DNA from: Maricaulis sp.
Lineage (GTDB): Bacteria; Pseudomonadota; Alphaproteobacteria; Caulobacterales; Maricaulaceae
Reading direction: 5' to 3'
DNA: 64,000 nucleotides
NCBI RefSeq assembly: GCF_030149425.1
Contig: NZ_JASBRQ010000010.1
Location: 1-64,000, forward strand
The position numbers were made by a program, and so were the translations under genes. The notes under the pieces were generated by a model that saw only the letters and a list, made by a program, of their open reading frames with translations, made no database searches and was not told the origin of the DNA. Shown here in pieces: positions 17,764 through 25,904 of the stretch. How positions within the stretch are numbered: the first letter of the stretch is position 1; every line of letters starts with the position of its first letter.

Positions 17764-18734
17764 CCGCGACCGTGCGGCTCCATGAAATCGATGACCGGTC
17801 CTTTGGGTACGATCCCTGTCGGATTGATGGTGCCGTGGCTGGCATAATAGTGCTTTTGCGCGTGCTCCGGGTTGAAGGTCGTGGCGATGCCGGGCTGTTG
17901 GAACAGGTCGCGCGTATAGCCCCAAAGATTGGGGTAATCGGTGATGCGCCGCAGATTGCATTTGAAATGGCCGAAATAGACCAGATCAAAGCGCAACAGG
18001 GTCGGCAGGGCGCGCCAATCGGCCTCGGTCGGGCTTTCGCCCGTGAGAAAGCGCTGGCGTGACAGGATGTCCTCCATCCAGTCCAACGTCTCGAAAAGCG
18101 GCATCACGGCTTCTTCGTACGCGTCCTGGCTGGTTGCGAAGCCGGAGCGGTAAACGCCATTGTTCAGCGTGCCATAGATACGGGCATTGATGGCATCGAT
18201 CTCGGCGCGCTTGTCCTCCGGATAGTAATCACCCGGCCTGGCGCCAACACCGTCGAAGGCGGCGTTGAACATGCGGATGATCTCCGAGCTTTCATTGGAA
18301 ACGATACGATTGGTCTGCTTGTCCCACAGCACCGGCACGGTGACGCGTCCGGAATAGTCCGGTTCGGACTGCAGATAGACCTCATACATGAAGTCCTTGG
18401 CAAACAGGTCGTCGCCGACAATCCCGTCCTTGTCTTGGGCGAAGGTCCAGCCGTTCTCTGCCATATACCAGTGCACGACTGAGACCGTGATCATGCTCTC
18501 CAGACCCTTCAGGGCACGATAGATCATCGTCCGATGGGCCCAGGGACAGGCGTAGGAAATATAGAGGTGGTAGCGGCCCGGCTCGGCCTTGAAGCCGCCA
18601 CGTCCGCTCGGTCCGGGTTCGCCATCCGGCGTAATCCAGTTCCGCAATTGCGCCTCGGAGCGGACAAAGCGGCCTTTCGAGGCCTTGGTATCATACCATT
18701 TGTCCTGCCACTTGCCGTCGACGAGAAGCCCCAT
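17760..18734 (-). CDS. yqjG: Glutathionyl-hydroquinone reductase (YqjG/Xi-class GST)
   Basis: A 324-residue Xi-class glutathione transferase. The catalytic cysteine is Cys63 in the family motif CPWAHR. The first domain is a thioredoxin fold, with RYHLYISYACPWAHR and VPVLWDKQTNRIVSNESSE. The second domain is helical, with a conserved PTLLRFDLVYFGHFKCNLR segment. Such enzymes reduce glutathionyl-hydroquinones with glutathione. It lies 18 bases downstream of the pirin gene on the same strand, probably one operon for quinone or redox stress. Confidence 0.93.
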   Translation of the reverse strand: MGLLVDGKWQDKWYDTKASKGRFVRSEAQLRNWITPDGEPGPSGRGGFKAEPGRYHLYISYACPWAHRTMIYRALKGLESMITVSVVHWYMAENGWTFAQDKDGIVGDDLFAKDFMYEVYLQSEPDYSGRVTVPVLWDKQTNRIVSNESSEIIRMFNAAFDGVGARPGDYYPEDKRAEIDAINARIYGTLNNGVYRSGFATSQDAYEEAVMPLFETLDWMEDILSRQRFLTGESPTEADWRALPTLLRFDLVYFGHFKCNLRRITDYPNLWGYTRDLFQQPGIATTFNPEHAQKHYYASHGTINPTGIVPKGPVIDFMEPHGRG

Positions 18735-18752
18735 GATAAACTCCTGAAACGC

Positions 18753-19592
18753 CTAGAATTTGCCGGTCTGGAAGTCGCGCACGGCCTGGTGCAGCTCGGC
18801 CTCGGTATTCATCACGAACGGCCCGTAGCGTGCCACTGGTTCATTGATGGGCCTGCCGGCTACCAGGAGGAAGCTGGCGCCGTCCTTGCCGGCCTCGAGA
18901 TTGACGAGATCGCCCTTGCCCAGAACGCCCAGATTGGGGGCGTCGATGCCTTTCAGCCCGCCGCGATAGACCGCCACAAAGGCCGTATGGTCATCGCTGA
19001 TGGCTTCCTCGAACCGAGCACCCGGCTCAAGGGTCACATCCAGCAAGGTCGGGTCGATCGCCGCGCTCCTGGCAGGGCCTTTCAGCCCGCCGGCAATCTT
19101 GCCGGCCAGGACGCGTACCCGGGCACCCTCACGCTGATCGACCGGGATCTGGGTCTTGTCAAACTCCTGATATCCCGGCTTGGTCATCTTCAGCTTGGCG
19201 GGCAGGTTGACCCAGAGCTGAAAACCCCACATCCGTCCATCAACCTGTTCCGGCGTTTCCGAGTGCACAATGCCGCGTCCCGCGGTCATCCACTGTATGC
19301 CACCATCTTCGATGACCCCGGAATGTCCCTTATTGTCGCCATGACGCATCTTGCCCTCGAGCATGATGGTCACGGTTTCAAAGCCGCGATGCGGGTGCTC
19401 CGGGAAGCCGGCGATGTAGTCGCCCGGATTGTCCGACGAGAAATAGTCCAGCATCAGGAAGGGGTCGAGCTGCATCAGCCCCTGATGGCCGAGCATGCGC
19501 GTCAGCTTCACTCCGGCCCCGTCCGAGGTCGGGATGCCGCGTGAGACCTTGATGATCGGGCGGTGGGTCAGATCAAGTTGGGTATCAGGCAT
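18753..19592 (-). CDS. Pirin family protein
   Basis: A 279-residue bicupin. The N-terminal cupin keeps the metal ligands expected for pirins: His66 and His68 (PEHPHRGFE), His110 and Glu112 (GRGIVHSE). Bacterial pirins can have quercetinase activity or a redox-sensing role. The pairing with a glutathionyl-hydroquinone reductase just downstream fits quinone or flavonoid handling, but that is inference from context. Confidence 0.93.
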   Translation of the reverse strand: MPDTQLDLTHRPIIKVSRGIPTSDGAGVKLTRMLGHQGLMQLDPFLMLDYFSSDNPGDYIAGFPEHPHRGFETVTIMLEGKMRHGDNKGHSGVIEDGGIQWMTAGRGIVHSETPEQVDGRMWGFQLWVNLPAKLKMTKPGYQEFDKTQIPVDQREGARVRVLAGKIAGGLKGPARSAAIDPTLLDVTLEPGARFEEAISDDHTAFVAVYRGGLKGIDAPNLGVLGKGDLVNLEAGKDGASFLLVAGRPINEPVARYGPFVMNTEAELHQAVRDFQTGKF

Positions 19593-19765
19593 GACGCGCT
19601 CCTTTGTCGCTCAGACAGATAGGCCAATCCGGCGCGTTCGCCATCGCCGGCACGGGAAAGGCTCTGTTTCCGCACCGGAAGAGGTTGACCCGCACGCTGG
19701 GGCATCTCAGGTTTGCGTGGGGACGTTGTTAGCGATCACACAGGTCGCCTGGCGGGAGACAAAGC

Positions 19766-20560
19766 ATGCGGATCATCATTCTGGCGGCCGGCCTGGCCCT
19801 GGCGGGCTGTGGCCAAGGCGCGCAGGACGCGCCTGAAACGGCTGCTCCGGTGACCACACCGGCTGCTACGCAGTCGGCTCAGACCAGCTCGGAGTTGGCG
19901 GTTGGTCCGGAAGTGGACGATGCCAATATCATCAACGGAATGTGGATGCCGCGGGTCGTTCGCCTCGGACCGCCAGCGGTGTTCAACCAGCTGCGCCCGT
20001 ATTGCGGGCAGGCCTTTGAGGGGCGGGTGATCTCGGACGACCCGCGTGATGCGGACTGGGCCGCCGAGGTGCTGACCATTCATTTCCGCGAGTGCAGCGA
20101 TGACGAGATCCGCGTGCCGCTGCATGTCGGCGAAAACCGTTCGCGCACCTGGATCCTGACCTATGAGGGTTGGCCGGGCATTTGTCCGCATTTCGCCCCC
20201 GGTCCGACCCAGCTCAACGGCCAGGAAGTCATCATGATGGATGCCCAGTGCTGGAACCGGTCGGTGACGCTGAAGCATGATCACCGGCATGAGGATGGCA
20301 GTGCGGACGTGCTGACCATGTATGGCGGCACGGGCACGGATTTCTCCACGCCGGGCCGTATGGAATTTCCGGCCGATCCTTATTCGCGCGAGCTGTTCGA
20401 ACGGGAAAACATCCCGGCCTCGATGGAAAACACCTGGTCCATCACCGTCACCGAGACGAGCTTCACCTATGAGCTAAGCCGTCCGGAGCGCTATTTCGCG
20501 GCCGAGTTTGACCTGACCCGCCCGGTCGAGGCGCCGCCGGCGCCCGGGGGACATGAATAG
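19766..20560 (+). CDS. Hypothetical lipoprotein
   Basis: A 264-residue protein with a lipoprotein signal peptide (lipobox LAGC, Cys15), then a Thr/Ala/Pro linker to about residue 45 and a globular beta-rich domain. Four cysteines (in RPYCGQAFEG, FRECSDDE, WPGICPHF and DAQCWNRS) could form two periplasmic disulphides. The ordered body includes ENRSRTWILTYEGWPGICPH and DHRHEDGSADVLTMYGGTG. I do not recognise the family. It converges on the Kazal-type gene with a two-base gap. Confidence 0.75.
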   Translation: MRIIILAAGLALAGCGQGAQDAPETAAPVTTPAATQSAQTSSELAVGPEVDDANIINGMWMPRVVRLGPPAVFNQLRPYCGQAFEGRVISDDPRDADWAAEVLTIHFRECSDDEIRVPLHVGENRSRTWILTYEGWPGICPHFAPGPTQLNGQEVIMMDAQCWNRSVTLKHDHRHEDGSADVLTMYGGTGTDFSTPGRMEFPADPYSRELFERENIPASMENTWSITVTETSFTYELSRPERYFAAEFDLTRPVEAPPAPGGHE

Positions 20561-20562
20561 GG

Positions 20563-20910
20563 CTAGCTTTCGCAGGCCCCTTCGCTGGCGACGCTGATGC
20601 CGTTGGATGCGGCGACGCAGGCATTGGAATAGGTCTGGCCATCGCAGCCGCAGACCGGGCGGTATTCGCGGGTGCACATCGGATGCATTTCGCGGCAGGT
20701 GCCCATCTGGTCCGCCGCGCCGCACATGGCATCGGGGGAATAGTCACAGAAGGTATTCTCCCCGGCGCAGGCCAGCCCCATCATACCGCCGCACTGGCCA
20801 CCGACTTCAACCGGCTCGCGCACGGGCAATTCCCCGGCCGGCGGTTCCGGTGAGGTGGCCTGGCAGGCGGCCAGGAATATAAAGGCGATCAGGGCTGCAA
20901 TCCGGGTCAT
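20563..20910 (-). CDS. Kazal-type lipoprotein (putative serine-protease inhibitor)
   Basis: 115 residues from the ATG at 20910 (another ATG immediately upstream at 20913). The signal peptide ends in a lipobox (LAAC, Cys16). The C-terminus is a recognisable Kazal domain: VCGCDGQTYSNACVAASNG followed by CES. Just before it lies a second Cys-rich segment (QCGGMMGLACAGENTFC ... MCGAADQMGTC) resembling part of a follistatin-like or second inhibitor module. It would sit on a membrane and block serine proteases in the periplasm or outside. Kazal domains are scattered in marine proteobacteria, and the target is unknown. Confidence 0.8.
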   Translation of the reverse strand: MTRIAALIAFIFLAACQATSPEPPAGELPVREPVEVGGQCGGMMGLACAGENTFCDYSPDAMCGAADQMGTCREMHPMCTREYRPVCGCDGQTYSNACVAASNGISVASEGACES

Positions 20911-20996
20911 CATGTCCTCCCCCCTTGGCGCGGGTCTTCAAGCTGACGTATCACAACGCCAGCCATCTGAATGTGACATGACGCACGGGGTTTTGC

Positions 20997-21929
20997 ATGA
21001 CACTTCGTATCGCCTTTATGGGCACGCCGGACTTTGCCGCTCGCTCGCTCGCCGAGATCGCCGCGGCAGGCCATGAGGTTGTGCGCGTCTATACCCAGCC
21101 GCCGCGCCGCCGGGGCCGGGGGCAATCCGAGCAGAAAACCGAGGTGCACCAGCTGGCCGAAATCCTCGGTATCCCGGTGCATACGCCGAAAAGCTTCAAG
21201 GACCCCGAAGTCATCGCCGATTTCGAGGCGCTCGATTGCGATGTGGCGGCCGTTGTCGCCTATGGCCAGATCCTGCCACAGGCGGCGCTCGATGCACCGC
21301 GCCATGGCTGTCTCAACCTGCATGCCTCCTTGCTGCCGCGCTGGCGCGGGGCCGCGCCGATCCAGCGCGCCATCATGGCCGGTGATGACGTGACAGGTGT
21401 GCAGATACAGCAGATGGAGGCGGGGCTCGACACCGGCCCGATCCTGCTGTCGGAAAGCGTGAAGATCGCGCCGGAAGATACCTCCGGAACGCTGCACAAC
21501 AAGCTGCGCGATGCCGGTGCCCTGATGTGGTCGCGGGCCCTGTCGGCCCTGGAACGTGGCTCTCTGGAAGCCGTGGCTCAGGATGAAGCGGGGGCCACCT
21601 ATGCCAAGAAGATTTCCCCGGCCGAGGCCCGTATCGACTGGAACCGTCCGGCCGAAGAGCTGGTCAATCACATTCGCGGGCTGTCGCCTTTCCCCGGTGC
21701 CTGGTTCGAGCTGGGCGGGGAGAAGGGGCCCGTGCGCGTCAAGGTTTTGATGGCAGAAAAAGCCGGTGAGTCCGGAAATGCGGGTGAAGCTCTGGACGAC
21801 CAATTGACCATTGCCTGCGGAACGGATTCGCTGCGTCTCACCCGGCTTCAGCGCGAGGGCAAGGGCGTCATGGCGGCTGAGGACTTCCTGCGTGGCACGC
21901 CGGTTCCGGCCGGGACCAAGCTCGCCTGA
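20997..21929 (+). CDS. fmt: Methionyl-tRNA formyltransferase
   Basis: A 310-residue enzyme that formylates Met-tRNA(fMet) from 10-formyl-THF. The N-terminal Rossmann domain has [15 protein letters not shown], and the catalytic signature [18 protein letters not shown] holds Asn107 and His109. The C-terminal OB-like domain is present. The stop codon shares one base with the truA start (TGATG), so fmt and truA are translationally coupled. Confidence 0.97.
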   Translation: MTLRIAFMGTPDFAARSLAEIAAAGHEVVRVYTQPPRRRGRGQSEQKTEVHQLAEILGIPVHTPKSFKDPEVIADFEALDCDVAAVVAYGQILPQAALDAPRHGCLNLHASLLPRWRGAAPIQRAIMAGDDVTGVQIQQMEAGLDTGPILLSESVKIAPEDTSGTLHNKLRDAGALMWSRALSALERGSLEAVAQDEAGATYAKKISPAEARIDWNRPAEELVNHIRGLSPFPGAWFELGGEKGPVRVKVLMAEKAGESGNAGEALDDQLTIACGTDSLRLTRLQREGKGVMAAEDFLRGTPVPAGTKLA

Positions 21930-22678
21930 TGCCGCGCTACAAGCTGACAATCGAATATGATGGCGGCCCCTTCCAGGGCTGGCAGCGCCAGGAGAATGGA
22001 CCCTCGGTCCAGGGCGCGCTTGAACAGGCCGCCACCAAGCTCGATGGTGCCCCCGTTATCGTTCAGGGCGCCGGCCGTACCGATAGTGGCGTTCACGCAC
22101 TGGGGCAGGTGGCGCATCTCGACCTGGTCAAGGATCTGGCCGAGGACAAGGTCCGCGACGCGCTGAATTTTCATCTTAAGCCCAATCCGGTGGCCGTGGT
22201 CGAGGCCGAGCGTGTGGATGAGGATTTCCACGCCCGCTTCTCTGCCGTCAACCGGGCCTATCTTTATCGCATCATTGACCGCCGCGTGCCGCTGACCCTG
22301 GATCGTGGCCAGGCCTGGCGGGTACCGAAGCGGCTCGACGCCGAGGCGATGCACGCCGCCGCGCAATACCTCATCGGCACGCATGACTTCACCACGTTCC
22401 GTGATGCCCAGTGCCAGGCGGAAAGTCCGGTCAAATCCATCGACAAGGCCTCGGTTGCGCGCCTGGGCGAGGAAGTCCAGATCACGGTGGAGGCACGCTC
22501 ATTCCTGCATCGCCAGGTGCGCTCGATCACCGGTTCGCTGGTCGAGGTCGGGGTGGGCAAATGGACGCCGAAGGATTTCAAGTCGGCTCTCGATGCCGCC
22601 GACCGCAAGCGCTGCGGGCCCGTTGCCCCGCCGGACGGGCTTTACCTGACGGCGGTCGATTACCCGCCGGCGCCGTAA
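21929..22678 (+). CDS. truA: tRNA pseudouridine(38-40) synthase TruA
   Basis: A 249-residue enzyme that modifies U38-U40 in the anticodon stem-loop. The catalytic Asp52 is in [19 protein letters not shown] and [17 protein letters not shown] are also typical. Its last 19 bases overlap the 3' end of the convergent membrane-protein gene. Confidence 0.97.
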   Translation: MPRYKLTIEYDGGPFQGWQRQENGPSVQGALEQAATKLDGAPVIVQGAGRTDSGVHALGQVAHLDLVKDLAEDKVRDALNFHLKPNPVAVVEAERVDEDFHARFSAVNRAYLYRIIDRRVPLTLDRGQAWRVPKRLDAEAMHAAAQYLIGTHDFTTFRDAQCQAESPVKSIDKASVARLGEEVQITVEARSFLHRQVRSITGSLVEVGVGKWTPKDFKSALDAADRKRCGPVAPPDGLYLTAVDYPPAP

Positions 22679-23229
22679 ATCCGGATCAGTCCGACTCCGA
22701 GAATCTCGCTGACGAGGATGGGCACGGCGGCAATCAGGGCCGAGGTGATCGTCGGTGTGCCCAGCGCCAGATAGGCAATACGCCAGTGAACCAGCAGGCG
22801 GACATAGTCATAGACAAAGACCAGCAGCACGCCGAGCGTGGTCACATCGATCAGGCCGGATATCTGCAGGGACCACATGACGGCGAGGATGCCGTAGAGC
22901 CAGACAACGCCCCAATTGTGCATCACGACCCAGGGCGTGAAGCGTTCAGTGGCGCCCAGCAGGCGGGTGATCACCCCGGCAACCAGCATGAAAAGCGGCC
23001 AGGACAGAAGGAAGTGCCACCAGAAGGGGGCGACCTGTTCAGTCAAGCCAATCCGGCTGCCACCAGCGAGGATGAGCAGGAAAAAGGGCAGGCAGATCAA
23101 AGCCGCGGCGAAGGAATGCCAAAGCCCCCGCGATGAGACATCGAGCCCGGTTTGCCAGTCCTTTTTGAAGGTCAGGGCCTTGTAGAGGCTGTTCAAGGAT
23201 AGGAAGGCCTCGGCGGCGAGCCTTATCAT
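22660..23229 (-). CDS. Multi-pass membrane protein of unknown function
   Basis: 189 residues from the ATG at 23229, which overlaps the dapE stop by 4 bases (ATGA) and is preferred over 23286, which would overlap dapE by 61 bases. About four or five hydrophobic helices follow (for example [18 protein letters not shown] and [18 protein letters not shown]). A conserved-looking [20 protein letters not shown] opens it. I recognise no transporter motif. Coupling to dapE suggests co-expression only. Confidence 0.75.
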   Translation of the reverse strand: MIRLAAEAFLSLNSLYKALTFKKDWQTGLDVSSRGLWHSFAAALICLPFFLLILAGGSRIGLTEQVAPFWWHFLLSWPLFMLVAGVITRLLGATERFTPWVVMHNWGVVWLYGILAVMWSLQISGLIDVTTLGVLLVFVYDYVRLLVHWRIAYLALGTPTITSALIAAVPILVSEILGVGLIRIYGAGG

Positions 23230-24428
23230 GCCGGCGTGTCCTCGAAATAACGCTCCAGGATCCGCGTATAGATCGCGGTCAGGCACTCTATATCGGCGAT
23301 ATCGACGCGTTCGTCGACCTGGTGCATGGTCGCGCCGACAAGGCCGAACTCAGCTACCGGGCCATAGGCCTGGATAAAGCGCGCGTCCGAGGTGCCACCG
23401 CCGGTCGACAGCGCCGGTCGACGTCTGGTTTCTGCTTCTGCAGCGTCCTGGATCAGGGTGGTGAATTCACCCGCCGGGGTCAGGAAAGCCTCACCGGAAA
23501 TGCGCAGGTCGAGATCGATCGTGCCGTCGAAATAGAGGTCGATCTTGGCCGCCTCATTCTCGATCCATTGTGCCAGCTCGGCGCCCTTATGCTTGATATT
23601 GAAACGGATATTGAAGCGCGCCTCGGCCGAGGCCGGAATCACATTGGTCGCCTCATTGCCGACATCGACGGAAATGATTTCCAAATTGGATGGCTGGAAA
23701 GGCGGATGGCCCTGGTCCAGTTCGCGTGCCTGCAGGCGGTTCAGCAGGTCGAGCAGCGGAGGGATCGGATTTTCTGCCCGCTCCGGATAGGCGACATGGC
23801 CCTGACGGCCATTGACCGTGATGCGGCCATTGAGCGAACCACGACGGCCGGACTTGATAACCTCGCCCATCTCATGCGGATTGGTCGGTTCGCCGACCAG
23901 GCAATGGTCGAAAGTGATACCCTCCGCATCGAGGGCTTCAAGCACCTTGCGGGTGCCGTTGATGGCCCAGCCTTCCTCATCGCCGGTTATGAGAAAGGCG
24001 ATCGACCCCTGAGGCTGACCCTTGGCATCGAGAAAGCGCTGCACAGCGGCAACCATGGCCGCCAGCGCGCCTTTCATGTCCGCCGCGCCTCGGCCCCAGA
24101 GCACGCCATCCTCTTCTTCCGCGGCGAAAGGCGGCCGGGTCCAGCCGGCTTCATCGCCGGCGGGCACAACATCGGTATGGCCAGCAAACATGAAGCAGGG
24201 ACTGGCTGTTCCCAGCCGCGCATAGAGATTGTCGACGTCATCAAAAGGCATGCGCCGGCAGTCAAAACCCAGCGCTTCGAGCCCTTCCTGCATGACATCC
24301 AGTGCACCGGCGTCGGTCGGCGTGATCGAGGGGCGTTGGATCAGGCGGCGGGCCAGCGGCAGCGGGTCGGCCCAGACGCGCCCCGGCGCCGCCGCGACGT
24401 CAGAAATCGATTTCGACATGTTGTCCAT
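23226..24428 (-). CDS. dapE: Succinyl-diaminopimelate desuccinylase
   Basis: A 400-residue M20 metallohydrolase in the succinylase branch of lysine/DAP synthesis, the same branch as dapD later in the window. Metal and catalytic residues are visible: His84 and Asp86 (GHTDVVPAGD), Asp117 (GRGAADMKGA), and Glu151/Glu152 (GDEEGWA). The start may be 24428 or 24419 (MSKSISD). Its 5' end overlaps the preceding gene by 20-29 bases, so the three genes from 24972 to 22660 look like one transcript. Confidence 0.96.
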   Translation of the reverse strand: MDNMSKSISDVAAAPGRVWADPLPLARRLIQRPSITPTDAGALDVMQEGLEALGFDCRRMPFDDVDNLYARLGTASPCFMFAGHTDVVPAGDEAGWTRPPFAAEEEDGVLWGRGAADMKGALAAMVAAVQRFLDAKGQPQGSIAFLITGDEEGWAINGTRKVLEALDAEGITFDHCLVGEPTNPHEMGEVIKSGRRGSLNGRITVNGRQGHVAYPERAENPIPPLLDLLNRLQARELDQGHPPFQPSNLEIISVDVGNEATNVIPASAEARFNIRFNIKHKGAELAQWIENEAAKIDLYFDGTIDLDLRISGEAFLTPAGEFTTLIQDAAEAETRRRPALSTGGGTSDARFIQAYGPVAEFGLVGATMHQVDERVDIADIECLTAIYTRILERYFEDTPA

Positions 24429-24972
24429 AGTGCAGGCCCGCCAGATGGCAGGCGATTTTGATCCGGGTCAGCTTTTGCTGTTTGGATAAATTAATGTCGA
24501 CAAACCAGCCGTCCACCAGGCTTTCAGCGGTTTTTGCAAGATGCGGTGAGCGGGGGTAGAGCCGGGCCGGTGCAGCAGCAACAATACGGCGTCCGCGCAC
24601 TTCTTCACGCGACAGTCTTTCCAGCAGTCCGGGGTTCCTGTCTCCAAGCCAGCGGAGCACGCCTTTGTAAGCCGACTTCTGGCTGCCCGCATAGATGTAT
24701 TTCCCTTCTAAGGAAACAAGCCGGGGTCCAGTCGAGCGGGTGCACTCATAGTCGGGGAAGAAAACGCGCAGGGAATCGGAAGTCGCGATCGCACTTTGCG
24801 GTTGGCCGGAGGGCTGTGAAACGAGCTGGCCGGCCTGGCCGATTCCGGTTTGATGATCGTGGGCAATCATCAGAGCTCGCTTGATAATATCAAGGTGGGT
24901 TTCATCCACTGATTGGCGCAATTGCTCCACGGACTTGAAGCTCTCGAGGTCCAGTTCGACCCTTGCTGTCAT
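24400..24972 (-). CDS. Unrecognised protein with SeqA-reminiscent layout
   Basis: 190 residues from the ATG at 24972; an upstream ATG at 25029 adds 19 unlikely residues. The N-terminus (MTARVELDLESF ... ETHLDIIKRALMIA) looks like a ribbon-helix-helix dimerisation unit and resembles SeqA's N-terminus (ESASDILRRML). After a linker, the helical C-terminal part has YKGVLRWLGDRNP, VRGRRIVAAAPARLYP and DGWFVDINLSKQQKLTRIKI. These parallel in order SeqA's helix, GRTRVYFA and YWVITNTNTGRK segments. The resemblance is by eye only. SeqA binds hemimethylated GATC, and a DNA-binding role here is inference. It overlaps dapE. Confidence 0.65.
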   Translation of the reverse strand: MTARVELDLESFKSVEQLRQSVDETHLDIIKRALMIAHDHQTGIGQAGQLVSQPSGQPQSAIATSDSLRVFFPDYECTRSTGPRLVSLEGKYIYAGSQKSAYKGVLRWLGDRNPGLLERLSREEVRGRRIVAAAPARLYPRSPHLAKTAESLVDGWFVDINLSKQQKLTRIKIACHLAGLHYGQHVEIDF

Positions 24973-25051
24973 GAAACCTGCCCCCCGCCTACCCGATGCC
25001 CGGTCAACAGCCAGAAAACCCTCATCCATCCTAACTGTTGCGCGTCAAAAC

Positions 25052-25309
25052 TCAATAATATCCCTTATAAGGATTGTAAAACCCGCGTGCGAGGCCGCTA
25101 TTGCGGCTCGATTTGCCGTCCAATCTGCGGTCGAGATACGGTTCGACCCCCCTCCCGCCTGCGGTCTGGAGGAGCGGATTGAACGGGGTATTGGTGCGGT
25201 TGCGAGCGGGCGAGCGCAGATGCTCGCGGGCCTCTTGCGGGCTCCGCTCAGCAAGAACCTCAAGCGCGACTCCATAGGGCCGCGGGCTGGCGCCGACCGG
25301 TTGGGTCAA
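25052..25309 (-). CDS. Possible small protein (uncertain)
   Basis: An 85-residue frame opening with TTG. Codon usage has the neighbours' GC-rich third positions, and the end is distinctive (GLARGFYNPYKGYY), which looks like real protein. Against it, there is no ATG/GTG, and the start would sit right after a terminator with no obvious ribosome-binding site. It may be a small gene with a misplaced start, or a remnant. Confidence 0.3.
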   Translation of the reverse strand: MTQPVGASPRPYGVALEVLAERSPQEAREHLRSPARNRTNTPFNPLLQTAGGRGVEPYLDRRLDGKSSRNSGLARGFYNPYKGYY

Positions 25310-25314
25310 AACAA

Positions 25315-25346
25315 AACCCGGCAGGTGGGATACCCGCCGGGTTCTG
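25315..25346 (-). terminator. Intrinsic terminator of the 113-aa gene
   Basis: Read on the - strand, a GC-rich hairpin (AACCCGGCGGG with its near-complement CCTGCCGGGTT) is followed by TTTTGTTTTG. It lies 40 bases downstream of the gene ending at 25387. Confidence 0.75.
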
Positions 25347-25386
25347 GTGTCAGGAAGCGAGCAGCTTGCCCGCTGCAGGCGCTGCC

Positions 25387-25728
25387 TCAGTGCGAGCGGC
25401 CGTGGGTCTCGCGATAGCGCTCCATGGAGACCGAGATCTTGAACGTCTCGCGATATTTCGGCGAACCGACCGGGCGCGGCGGGTTCTGTGCCGTCAGGGC
25501 GAGGATACGCTCAAGCGTGTCATGCGCGGCACCGGTCTGGCCCGCACCGATATAGGCATGCAGTTCGACCAGTGCGTCCGACAGCGGATCACCGCCGCGG
25601 ATGATGAAATACGGCTCGTCCTTGCCCATGCGGCCAAGCACGTCGAATTCCGAGGGATTGTCGGCGGAACCATAGGGCGCTGCCGGATCTGCTGCCGCCG
25701 GTTTGTCTTTGATCATTTCATCGCTCAT
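25387..25728 (-). CDS. Conserved-looking hypothetical protein (113 aa)
   Basis: A 113-residue soluble protein without signal peptide or membrane segment. The N-terminus is disordered (MSDEMIKDKPAAADPAAP). The middle (EPYFIIRGGDPLSDALVEL) and the helix AAHDTLERILALTAQ are ordered, followed by SPKYRETFKISVSMERYRE. I do not recognise the family. It has its own terminator and an AT-rich upstream region, so it is a single-gene unit. Confidence 0.7.
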   Translation of the reverse strand: MSDEMIKDKPAAADPAAPYGSADNPSEFDVLGRMGKDEPYFIIRGGDPLSDALVELHAYIGAGQTGAAHDTLERILALTAQNPPRPVGSPKYRETFKISVSMERYRETHGRSH

Positions 25729-25753
25729 GGCGCGGCCCTTCTTTACTGATCTG

Positions 25754-25840
25754 GATTAATCTCCATTTCACCAGATTCGACGGCCCTCCGATAGCGGCGG
25801 GGTGGCGCAGGTCAGGCGTCCCACAGACTTTGATTAATCA
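25754..25840. promoter_or_regulatory. Two GATTAATC palindromes in a divergent promoter region
   Basis: The 8-mer palindrome GATTAATC occurs at 25754-25761 and again at 25832-25839, where it extends to TGATTAATCA (25831-25840). They lie between divergent genes starting at 25728 (-) and 25905 (+). Two spaced copies suggest a dimeric regulator site, which is inference. Confidence 0.35.
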
Positions 25841-25904
25841 TCTGAAATAATGTGTAAAATGTAACCGCGGGGCAAGCCGGCTGCGAGCACCGCCCTGCGA
25901 TTGA

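Larger units (their letters stand above)
24973..25386. other. Region upstream of the SeqA-like gene
   Basis: No well-supported gene. It holds the leader of the 24400-24972 gene, one weak small frame on the - strand (25052-25309) and the terminator of the next upstream gene (25315-25346). Confidence 0.4.
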
